Of a stretch of DNA of 64,000 nt, positions 49,081 through 58,429 are shown piece after piece. Origin of the DNA: Pinus tabuliformis (Eukaryota > Streptophyta > Pinopsida > Pinales > Pinaceae); NCBI GenBank assembly GCA_031772625.1, contig CM062805.1, positions 799,803,119 through 799,867,118 on the forward strand, given 5' to 3'. The notes beneath the pieces were generated by a model. The model saw nothing but the letters and a program-made list of their open reading frames with translations. It did no database searches and was not told where the DNA came from. Position 1 is the stretch's first letter. The number at the start of each line of letters is the position of its first letter. Position numbers and translations under genes: made by a program.

Positions 49081-49672
49081 TGTTGGCATTATGGCTAAAG
49101 TGTTGTCCTTGATGGCAACCCATTCAGGTGATAGATCACAGTACTTCAAGTCAGCAGCAGAGATTGATGATCAGCTATCAAATATTGAAGAAAATAAGGG
49201 CTACGCAGGTACACCTTACATAAGGTGTGTACACGCAGGTCAGTGTTACATAAAGTGCATACATACCCGCAGTCATCCCGTTCAGGAGGTGCGTACCCCC
49301 AGTGCACACATTTCAAGGCAAAGAAATTCACATGTGGGGTTTTCTTATGTTTTACTCTTGGTATTTAGCCGACGGTATTGGGTTATTATGGTGTCGGCTC
49401 GTGGTATTGATCCATGTTTTAAGGAAGAGCTTTCCTATATAAAGCAAAGGAGATCATTTGGCTTGAGCATGTTTTGGGTTGAATATTTATGAGGGATAGG
49501 TCTGGTCTAGATCTAAATAAGGTGAATCTATTGATGGACTGAGATCTCTTCGGCGCATGTTCAGATCTGTAGATCTGACTGTCTGGGTTATTTCTGAAGT
49601 CTTGAAATCATCTATGCCCGAAGGTACGCAGGTACAGTGAAAGAAAAGTGCGTGCATACGCAGGAACGAAGC

Positions 49673-49903
49673 GTTTCAGGTGCGCCGGTACGCAGGCACA
49701 GAAGGGTTTCAGGTGCGCTGATACGCAGGCACAGAAGGGTTTCAGGTGCGCCAGTACGCAGGCATAGAAGGGTTTCAGGTGCGCCGGTACGCAGGCACAG
49801 AAGGGTTTCAGGTGCGCCGGTACGCAGGCACAAAAGGGTTTCAGGTGCGCCGCTATGCACGCACAGAAGGGTTGCAGGTGCGGAGGTCCGCAGGCAGTTC
49901 AAT
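49673..49903. repeat. 33-bp minisatellite, about 7 units
   Basis: Unit starts GTTTCAGGTGCGCCGGTACG at 49673, 49706, 49739, 49772, 49805, 49838 and 49871, a strict 33-bp period. GC-rich against an AT-rich background. Lies inside the solo LTR. Confidence 0.93.
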
Positions 49904-49919
49904 GGACTCAGAGCGAGGT

Positions 49920-50055
49920 ACGCAGGCGAACAGTTGAACAGGGTACGTACTGTAAGCGGCAAGCAGTTGAGCAGGGTGCGTACTGTAAGCAGGCAAGCAG
50001 TTGAGCAGGGTGCTTACGTAAGCAGGCGAGCAGTTGAACAGGGTGCTTACTTCTC
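49920..50055. repeat. Second minisatellite, about 35-bp unit, 3-4 copies
   Basis: Core CAAGCAGTTGAGCAGGGTGC repeated with variation, directly following the 33-bp array and sharing its GTACGCAGG-type words. Still inside the solo LTR. Confidence 0.8.
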
Positions 50056-50564
50056 TTAAAATCTTTGTTTATCATTGCTGTGTTCTGGGTTTGGTCCTAT
50101 TATTGTTGATCTGGTTACTACAGTTGATTGGGTGATTCTCTTATACTTGATGATCATTTGATGCTTATGGATCCAGTTTGAAAATTTATGAAAAGTGGTC
50201 CTTGTAAGAAAAGAATTAGGGGGTTGTAGCTCCCTTCCAGGAGAGACTGGAAAACGAGAGAGAGTTGTAGCTCTCTGCAGGTTGCAGCCTGCGTACTGGT
50301 AAAGGACTGCACCAGTACAAAACCATTGTAAAAGGAGTTTCTAATTTGAAAGAAGATAGAGACATATTGCAGCAGGTGGTTTTCACCCACATTGGGTTTC
50401 CACCTTACATCTTGTGTTCTTTGGTGTGACTATCTGTTTTCTTTGTTCATGCTCATTATTTTATGGTACTGACATGCAAAACTAATTCAAAGAACAAATA
50501 AGGAAGATTTATTAAAAGAATTAGATAATACTGATTCACCCCCCTCTCAGTATTATTTCCAACA

Positions 50565-51200
50565 CTCTGGCTACCATGTCTTCTGATGCAAACGTTTCAA
50601 TACTAGATTTCCTCTGTGCTTCTTCAAATAACAGAGCTCTGATAAATTATTCAAATTTCAAAGAATCAAAAGTGCTCAAATTGCTTGAAGTTATGTAGTG
50701 GTCCCATGACTCGGGCAGAGATCACAATAAGGTTATATCTTTGTCTTCTTCCTGAATTTTAACTTCCATATCTAACAAATGGAAAATAAGTGTATTAAAA
50801 AACATCTAAATGTTCTGCAACTTTTGTACCCTCCTTCATCCAAATATTTACAATTGCCTTTTTGATAAATTATGTTGGTTAATGATTTGGTCATATATAA
50901 CGTTTCATTTTTCCCCACAAACTTGCAGTTGTACTCTCTACAACGATGTTGAAGAGAAATTCATCTATGAGGCATAAATTGATGGTACTGAGAGCTCGGT
51001 CATCTAATTCTCCCAGTCTAAGTCTTTCACGCTAGTAGGTTTTTCTTCACCTCGTTTAATGCTTTATGCAAACCTTATTGCACAGAAAATCCATAACTTT
51101 CAGTTTCCATAAAGAAGTTGTTCTTGTCATTGAATCTCCACCCTCGAACTTTTTCATTTGTCTTTTTTTCCAATTTTCATTAGATTTAATAAAATTTTGT
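50565..51200 (-). mobile_element. Copia fossil continued: gag
   Basis: Minus strand, decayed gag of Ty1/copia type (UBN2-like): recognisable pieces at the N-terminal side (SLWKLKVMDFL near 51110), the MTKSLTN and MKEGTKVAEHLD type region and the end (KSSIET) near 50600. Several interruptions. Confidence 0.8.
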
Positions 51201-51900
51201 TTCTAGATGTTATTTATAGGATTTATCAGTTCACTTTCTTCTTTTAAACTAGGTTTTTCTAAAATTAATTTCTTTGATTTCTTACAAAAAAAAAACTAAT
51301 TTTGTTCATTTTAATCATTCTAGAACTTCACAAACAACTTCAACCCTATTACATTTTTTTTTGGATCCTTTTTGCAAAGAATTTTAGAGGGGAAAAAAAA
51401 TTCTTTTTTAGAAAAACCCTACTCATCTTTCTCATCCTTAGTTCAAAAATTTTTCCTACTCCAAATAAAAAAAAAAAAAAAAATCAAATCTTTGTTGTGC
51501 TATAAAAAAAATTACCCCATTTTATTTAAAAAAACAACTCATCTTTTGGGTTTTCTACTTCTCTTCTACTATGACAAGGGGTCTTTGCTCTTTTCTTCTT
51601 CGACAAGGGACTCTCTTCTCTTGTTTGCTTCGACTGGGGATCTTGTTGTTTTCTGCTTCGCCTAATGCTACCTAGACTTCTTAGAAAAAAGATAAGACTT
51701 GAAACAGTCAACAATGACTCTTTCTTTAATAAAATTGCCCTACAATGTCAATTTCATGTGACCGTTGTTGAATGAACTATACAAACCAATTTTTTTTTGG
51801 TGCAAGATTTTCTGTAGCAGTGACAAGCTCCTTGAGACTTTTGGTCTTCCTTTCTTAGCGAAAAACAACAACGACTTCTTTCTCGGTGGCAAAAAAAATA
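51201..51900. other. Unassigned AT-rich stretch, probably copia leader or LTR remains
   Basis: Long A/T homopolymers (for example 51468-51483), no gene recognised. By position it should be the 5' leader or LTR of the copia element, but I find no clear primer-binding site or LTR edge. Confidence 0.4.
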
Positions 51901-52973
51901 TGTTAGTGACTTTCTTCAATAGTGTCACACGGAATCTGTCAAGGGTGCGGACACGACTGATCCTAGAAGTCTAAGACATTCTAATGACAAACAAGACAAA
52001 ATGGAGTGATCTTTCTCTAAATACACCTTTTACAACATGAAAACTACAAGTGTTTAGGCTTACCTTATTCCAAAACGCTGTTGTTGAAGTCCGTTCTTGA
52101 CGATCCGGATGAGCTCCTCCTTCAAGTCAATTCCTGCAACCACAAACAATCAAACAATTACCAAGCACTTGCATTTCATATAATAAAACATATATTCAAC
52201 ATGCAGACCAAGGAACACATGAAATAACTCATTAACACAAGCTATTGAGAAAAATAAACCAGTTTGTATTAATAACGAAACAAAGAAACTCTTACAACCT
52301 GGCCTTGGTGTTGTGCAAGTTCCTCCCAGGGTCCATCAAGGGTTTTCCTCTACTTTGACAAAGCTCACCCTCTCCCAAGTAGAATCAAGTGAAGACAATC
52401 TCTCCTCACAAAGGCTCTAATGGAAGACCTAAATCCTGCAGCATTTACCCAAAGAAAATGTATAGCTCCAACCTCTTCTCCTTCTGGCTCAATGCCTTTA
52501 TTTATAGTGCTGTAAAGAGGTTATTCAGGTCCACTATCAATGGGATCATCCCCCTCTTTGGGTGGGATAGCTCCCTTATTGATGGGATAAGTTCCCCCTT
52601 AATAGAGATACATGAACCAACTGGAGGCGCATCCATTTCATCAAACCGACCTCTAGAATGTTCTAGAAGTAACCACAAGTAACTTTTTCAAGATAAAACT
52701 CGCGCATTTTGCCTTTTACAGAGGGACGCACCTGTCCCTTAACATACAGAGCGTCCATGGACGCAGATTTTGTGAACATGGTCAGCGTCCCCGCAGGTAA
52801 GGCTAGAGAGAACCTGCGACCCCAGAGATAAACATGATTTTTACAAGACTTTCTCTCTTCTTTGAGTTTGAGATGGATAACAGAGGCATGAGACTTGCCT
52901 AAGAGGGTAGCATGACTGTTGATTTGAGCCATACTAACTGTAAGTAGTCAAGGTGACATTTTTTAGTGTAACA
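51901..52973 (-). repeat. 3' LTR of the right-hand gypsy element
   Basis: The inner edge is fixed by the polypurine tract at 52974. The outer edge is proposed at TGTTAGTGAC (51901), pairing with terminal TAACA and giving 1073 bp, similar in length to the pol-less element's LTRs. A target-site check is impossible without the other end. The right half matches the LTR piece at 5474-5925. Confidence 0.7.
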
Positions 52974-52990
52974 GATTGCCCCCTAAAGTG
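52974..52990 (-). other. Polypurine tract of the right-hand gypsy element
   Basis: Minus strand CACTTTAGGGGGCAATC directly abuts the LTR end TGTTAC, where plus-strand DNA synthesis would prime. Confidence 0.85.
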
Positions 52991-54727
52991 CGAAGCCTGG
53001 AATAGAATAGGGTTTTGTAATTCTAGGAAGGGTGAAGCGCTTTATCATTTCAAGGATTGCCTTGTGGATGGCCTGGTTGGAACCTGCAATTTTCAACACA
53101 AAATACATGGATAAGATTATATCATCACTGAGGTAGGCATTCCCATACTCAGATTCAAAACTTTAACTAATGGACTAACTATTCTGATACAGGAATGATC
53201 TTGCAGTACATCATTTTTATAGACTTTTGTAGACACAGTATGGACGCAGCCATCTGTTTATGATTAGTCTACATAGATAATGAATACAAAACTCCTCGCA
53301 GCCTGGATGGTAGAAACTAGATCCAGGGTCTTCACTTCTACTTCCCGAATTGGTACGATTCTAGCCATGTGATTAAATGATTCGATGTCGAACATGGTAG
53401 AAACCACTTGATTACCAGTCAATGATGTAAACTGTTAACAAGCGTGAGAGAAACCACCAGTAATGTCAATGGTCCTCAAAGTACCAAGCACAACCCGTGA
53501 AATGTGAATAGATGTTTTGATGTCGAACACTTCACGGAATCCTCTGATCGAAAGTCAATGATGTAAACTGACGTCAAAGGCGAGAAACCTGCCATTGATG
53601 CATGCAGACTTCAAGGTACTGTCGATTCCTAAGTCATCTTTCTAGATAATGTGTCGATGTCGATAGAAAGCGACCCGTTGCAGGCAAGCCCGCAACACGA
53701 AATCATTGTTCAAGTTGAAGAAATGTTGCTGTAAGGACTGACTCAGGGATGGTCAAATGGATGACAAGTATTTTGCAGATGAAAGTTTTGCTTGCAGACC
53801 TCTTGAACACATAACGACACAACAGATGGTTTGGTGACGAATAACTCAAAGTTGATCCCTGAACCCGGTTAAAGATTTTCAAAGTGATTTGGTCAACTGT
53901 GAGGTAAAAGATTTCCCAACCCAGGTGAATGAAAAGTGTCGTGTTCAAGAGCGGTAATAAAGTTTCTTCTGAGACAAAAGGTGACAAATAGGTTCATTCT
54001 TCTCTTTTTTCCCCACCATTTCTGGCAAGTACCTCTTTATTTTTAACAAGCTTGAGGAGGATAACATATGCTTGATTATAAGCTCATCCTTCGGACGAGT
54101 CCAACCTAGTTTAAATTCGAACCCTAGGAAGGAGTGGTTCGTTCCTGTTTGTAATTGAACAGGTCCTTTACTGTAAAAGTTTAACGAGCCCAGTATAGGA
54201 GAAACTCGGCGTTTTTCATTTTTAGAGAGTCTGAAAAACTTAAGGAAACTCCACGTTGAACTTTTTCGTATATTTGTGTCCCTCAAGCCCGAAAAAGTAT
54301 AAAATAATACCTGGGGGAACCGCTTGATCTTGCGACCAAGGAGTACTTTCATAATAGTGTCGTTGACCTGAAAAGTAAAAAGCGATCAAAGACACGTCGT
54401 TTTATTTCCTTATCGAGTTTGAAACGACAAAAACCCGGCAATCTTTTCCTGATTTTGCGGTCAGAAAAGAGCTAAAAGGGGACCGTCTTTTAATTCCGTT
54501 TTAAACGAGTGAAAAAGAAACACTCGGCGATCTTTTCATGTTTTAGGAGTCAGAAAAGGGCTTAAAAGATGACTCTGAAATTTTGTTTGTGAAAAATTAC
54601 AATTTCCCTCGAAATCCCTTCGTCCTGCACAAAAGCGACACATTACTCATACCTGTTTAAAATAGGCAAAAATACATTTGAAAACATCTTTTCATGGTAA
54701 AAAATGAACTAATTCATCCAAAAAACC
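52991..54727 (-). other. 3' noncoding region with stem-loop-type repeats
   Basis: No protein-coding gene seen. 53330-53700 holds repeated CGAACATGGTAGAAACCACT / GTCAATGATGTAAACTG modules; 54100-54600 holds the CTTTTC...GAAAAG type repeats described at 6950-7720. The right end is the upstream region of the PMD gene. Confidence 0.65.
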
Positions 54728-54736
54728 TATAAAAAG
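54728..54736 (+). promoter_or_regulatory. TATA box of the opposite-strand PMD gene
   Basis: TATAAAAAG, 130 bp before the first intron donor. The same box lies 131, 132 and 132 bp before the donor in the three tandem copies (7770, 18476, 29197). Conserved spacing supports a real promoter; no transcript data are available here. Confidence 0.65.
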
Positions 54737-54759
54737 ACCTTTTACCATGTCATTTTTAC

Positions 54760-56406
54760 CGTTTCACTGTTGAGGTTGAAAAAGGAGCTTTTGACAAGAA
54801 ACTTCCCGTGGTTGCTGCGGAAAATCTGACCGTCGGAATCGAACGCCGCTCACCGAGGTATTTTACACATCCCACTCTTCATTTTTATCCGTTTAGTTTT
54901 TTGTTTTTGGTCTCTGTTTCATTTTTTGGGGGGGTTTTGGGTTCAAAATGCGCCCTCGGCGGACGCAGGTGCCCTTCGGGTGACCTGCGTCCCCCGACTT
55001 TTTCACACGGGAAAAAGGTCGGGGGACGCAGTCCGCCTTCAGGCGAGCTGCGTCCGGACGCCCTGTGCTACAAAGCCGGGGTGCGTCTTCCGCAAAGGGC
55101 GCATTTCAAAACCCTAACTCTCTCAAAAAACCACCAAAATTTTCTCAAATTAATTTCTAATTGACTCTTTTGATGTGCAGGGACCTAAAACATGTTAGAC
55201 TGGAGAGAGAGAGAGCACGTAGAGGACGATGAAGCTGCGATTAACCACCAACCCTCTCTGGATGCCTTAAGAACATGTGGATTGTACAAATATTGGACCA
55301 TACCGGGCATGAGGGGCCAGGTAAGATTTTTGGAATGGCTGGTTGAGCGATGGAACGTTCAAGATCAATGTTTTTACATTGGAGGGCACCAGCTCGAGAT
55401 AGAGCCCTCGGATGTATACTTTCTCACTGGCTTGCCAAACAGAGGTGAGCAACTCAACCTTGCGGGGACCAGGCCGGGTGGCCAATCCCTTGATGATCTC
55501 CGCGAGGAGTGGTGCAGACCAGGGACTCGCCATAAAAAAGGCGTGGAGATAAAGCACATCGCTCTGGCGGAACTTAGAGTTATTGCATTTACGGTCACTA
55601 GGATTTGTGGCGCGGCCGCCTTGCACATTGCTCCGGATCCCAAATGCGGATGGCAGTTGACTGTTACCAAGGCACCATCTTCAACTGGTGCGAAGCTGTG
55701 TCGGCTCATATGAAGAGCCAACTAACCAAGGCAAAGAACGGACGACTAAAGACTTTTGGATATGGGCCTCTAGTCGTGAGCTTTGCCTTGGAGAGAGTTC
55801 CTATGCTGATCCCTCAGCAACTCACTGTTGATGACTTGGGTCCTCGGGAGCCAAAGCTTGTTCGATGGGTTGCGGTGATGGCCCGGCATCCTGACGAGGG
55901 TGCTGCAGTGGTTCGATTCTCAGACAGTTACTTCGACTGGCTAGAGGGCCAGCTTTTTGTGATACAAGACTTTCCATATGCCGGAATGGATTTCAGAGGT
56001 GATCCGGACATGGTTCTTCCACAGGGAGAACAATGGGATGACAGAGGTACTTTCATTTTCACAAGTTTTCTAATTATGTATTTTTTTATTTTTCATATAT
56101 ATCGTCTCAAAGTAACAGTAAAATTTTAAAAATGCAGATGTTGGACCACAGCGTCCAGCCAATCTCCGGCCTTACGACAGACGACATCCAGCTGCACCGG
56201 CACCGGCCCTACAGGATGCGACAGCAGAAGTACTAGCTGATTTGGAGCATGATCTAGAGCGTCTCACGGCAGATATACCTGAGACTACTATGGATGATAT
56301 TCCTATGAGGCTTCAGCGCTTCGTAGTCGCGGTCCCTGGACCGTTTAGGAGATTTCTGCGCAAGATAGCCCGCGCAGTGGTGTCGTACAGAGAGCACCAC
56401 CAGTGA
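54760..56406 (+). pseudogene. Opposite-strand plant mobile domain (PMD) gene
   Basis: Structure: noncoding exon to 54857; intron 54858-55180 (GAG|GTATTT to TGTGCAG|GG); start codon at 55192; coding exon to 56046; intron 56047-56137 (AGAG|GTACTT to AATGCAG|AT) that keeps the frame; last exon 56138-56406. About 375 codons. PMD signatures: FLEWLVERWNVQDQCFYIGG, LEIEPSDVYFLTGLPNRGE, LRVIAFTVTRICGAAALHI, LFVIQDFPYAGMDF and the C-terminal VVAVPGPFRRFLRKIARAVV. Host PMD proteins MAIN and MAIL1 are nuclear factors for gene expression and transposon silencing in Arabidopsis. Being antisense to the element's RNA, its introns would not be removed during retrotransposition. Lightly broken within the coding exon (about one interruption). 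Confidence 0.85.
54858..55180 (+). other. 5'-UTR intron of the PMD gene
   Basis: 323 bp, GT...AG with a T-rich 3' region. The equivalent introns in the tandem copies are 323, 327 and 324 bp with donor and acceptor in the same places. Part of the intron (54940-55080) is GC-rich with repeated GGACGCAG/CTGCGTCC words able to pair. Confidence 0.7.
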
Positions 56407-56610
56407 TTGACTAGTCACTTTTGTAGTCACATGTGACATTTTTGACTTTTTGCACTATCATTTTGCCGATCATAAGGTGTGTTAAACCTATGATCGAAGA
56501 CGATGTATATATTTTTGGACACACTTCTATCTATATCTATATATCACTATTACCGGCTTATCTTGTTTAACATGTATGATGAAATGTCTTTAAATTTACT
56601 TGCATGATTA
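56407..56610. other. Shared 3' region of convergent PMD and RNase H genes, with hairpin
   Basis: The two opposing genes end about 200 bp apart. At 56468-56495 GATCATAAGGT pairs with ACCTATGATC across a small loop. The segment is unusually well kept between this element and the triplicated fossil (for example ATGATCGAAGACGATGTATA), as expected for a functional 3'-end or RNA-processing region. Function is inferred. Confidence 0.55.
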
Positions 56611-57027
56611 TTATAAATGTCTGTCCAACACTCGAGAAGCAATTGCATCTGCTAATGTATTCAAAGACCTTGGAATATGTTGATATTCAATGTAATCAAA
56701 TTCACGTTCCAAGAGACGCACTCTCAAAAACAACCTTAATAACACAGGATTTCTAATGGCATAAACTCTATTAAGCTGTAATACAACAAGTTCAGAATCT
56801 AACCTCACTATCAAACGTCGAATTCCAAATGAAATAGATTCGGATAATAATTCAACCACTGCACTGTATTCTGCAATGTTATTCGTTGTTTGACCGAGGC
56901 TTACCCCATGCATAGAAACTAACTCGTCAGAGGGCGAATAGATAACCCAAGCTGCGGAAGAGATATTCCGTGTACTACGACAAGCACCATCAGCAAATCC
57001 AATGTATGTTTGGAGAGGCGTCGACAT
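56611..57027 (-). CDS. Extra (archaeal-type) RNase H after integrase, element fossil
   Basis: About 139 codons in a frame of its own, starting MSTPLQTYIGFADGACR and ending IASRVLDRHL. The four acidic positions are visible: D in GFADGA, E in NNIAEYSAVVE, D in VRLDSELV, D in NTLADAIAS. A second RNase H of this kind is a hallmark of plant Tat-lineage elements. Here it lies downstream of integrase, separated by about 140 noncoding bases. It would degrade the RNA strand during reverse transcription. The frame itself looks whole in this copy. Confidence 0.85.
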   Translation of the reverse strand: MSTPLQTYIGFADGACRSTRNISSAAWVIYSPSDELVSMHGVSLGQTTNNIAEYSAVVELLSESISFGIRRLIVRLDSELVVLQLNRVYAIRNPVLLRLFLRVRLLEREFDYIEYQHIPRSLNTLADAIASRVLDRHL

Positions 57028-57170
57028 CTACAATATCAAGAGTAAAACCAAGATGAGCCAAAATAATGACGAAAAACCACACTTGCTAAGCTAAGCACAC
57101 TGACTAAACTAACACACTTGCTAGCTAGAAAGGAAATCTAACCTATCTAAAAATTTCTCCATCCATCATT
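57028..57170 (-). other. Noncoding spacer between integrase and extra RNase H
   Basis: 143 bp with a pyrimidine-rich stretch followed by TTGATATTGTAG directly before the RNase H start codon, which looks like a splice acceptor. How the RNase H would be expressed (own transcript, splicing or re-initiation) is not shown. Confidence 0.4.
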
Positions 57171-58270
57171 TTAAGCATAATACCTCTTTAGGTAAAGTCC
57201 ATTTCTGGGTTTGCCCAAAGAGTCCCCATCAAAATCAACTAACTCATAAGCCCCTTTTGCTAGCTTTCGCTTTACAATGTAGGGCCCATGCCACATGGGA
57301 ACGAATTTTCCGGCACCTAGCTTATCGTTAGCTTGATCATATAATAGTACTAGGTCTCCTTCCGAAAAACTTCGAGGGGTTACATTTTTATCGTACTGAG
57401 CTTTCATTCGTTTCGCGTGAGTCTCGATAGCTAAAGTAGCGTCACGTCGAGTCTCATCTAATTTAGCTAAGTATAACAACCGTTTCTCCTCTTCGGAAGT
57501 AGCTGGAAGTAATTCGACAGCCATTTGAAGTGATGGGATTTCGCACTCAATAGGTAACACAGCTTCTAAGCCATAAACTAGCTGAAAAGGGGTGAAACCT
57601 GTTGAATTTTTCACTGAAGTTCGATATGCCCATAGCGCCGAAAATAACATGTTATGCCAATTCGTTCGATGGATACCAATGATCCGTCGAATCATGACGA
57701 CTAGAACTTTGTTGATTGACTCAACCAAACCGTTGGCTTGCGGATAATAAGGTGTAGAGCTATCGTGGCGCAAACCAAGCTGGCTTGTAAGCTCAGTCAT
57801 CATGACGTTTCGAAAATGGCTTCCATGGTCCGTAATGATTGCTTGTGGGACACCAAACCTAGTTATGATATGATTGAATACGAAAAGTGCAGCTGTCTTG
57901 CCGCTTGCGTCGAATGTAGGCATCGCCTCGGCCCACTTAGTAAAATAATCAACCGCAAGGATGATATACGCATGCCCCCGGCCGAGTGAGGGTTACAAGT
58001 AATAAAGTCAATGCCCCATTTGGCGAATGGACCAGCGGCAATTATAGGGTGGAGAGGAGCAGGTGGAGCGCGCATCTTGCGATCAAACACTTGACAGTTG
58101 TGGCATTTTCTGACGGCAAGGATACAATCTTTAAACATAGACGGCCAGAAATAGCCAGCGCGCAACACCTTCTGAGCTGTGGCATACCCAGACATATGAC
58201 CGCCACATGCTCCAGAGTGACAATCATTCAAAACTCTCTCAGCCTCATCGTGAGTTAAACAACGTCGAAA
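57171..58270 (-). CDS. Integrase, element fossil
   Basis: Zinc-binding N-terminal domain (HDEAERVLNDCH, then CHNCQVFDRKM), catalytic core with D in WGIDFITCNP, D in TDHGSHFRNVM and E in VESINKVLVVM, and a C-terminal domain (FSEGDLVLLYDQANDKLGAG, ending GLYLKRYYA). No chromodomain follows, consistent with the Tat lineage. It inserts element DNA into the host genome. Part of the broken element 51901-64000. Confidence 0.88.
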
Positions 58271-58429
58271 AACTAAGTCTGCCCCCAGGCGATAAAGTGT
58301 ATCTCCAATAATTCTGTATTGCTGGGATTGAAACCGAATTTTTCGACGGTTTTCCTTGGAAGCTTCAGGCCGAAAGGTTTGGGTTTGGAGATAGATGATT
58401 ATATCCCCATACCACGGATCTACAGTGCT

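Larger units (their letters stand above)
49081..50564 (+). mobile_element. Solo copia-type LTR inserted in copia gag
   Basis: 1484 bp with ends TGTTGG...CCAACA and perfect 5-bp target-site duplications CTCTG (49076-49080 and 50565-50569). The right end ACCCCCCTCTCAGTATTATT then TCCAACA is typical of the 3' end of plant copia LTRs, so it sits in plus orientation, opposite to the host copia. No internal region or second LTR is present, so it is a solo LTR left by LTR-LTR recombination. Confidence 0.9.

Noticed and set aside
49673-49903. Regular 33-bp repeats as a CRISPR array
   Set aside because: Units are directly adjacent with no unique spacers, and the DNA is plant nuclear; it is a minisatellite in an LTR.
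49612-50059. Open frames of 116 and 140 codons on both strands with repeated peptides
   Set aside because: They are produced by the 33-bp minisatellite, whose period is a multiple of three and free of stops; no independent sign of a gene.
51300-51720. Short open frames in poly-A/poly-T-rich sequence
   Set aside because: Low-complexity composition (runs of K, F, S) with no domain; chance frames.
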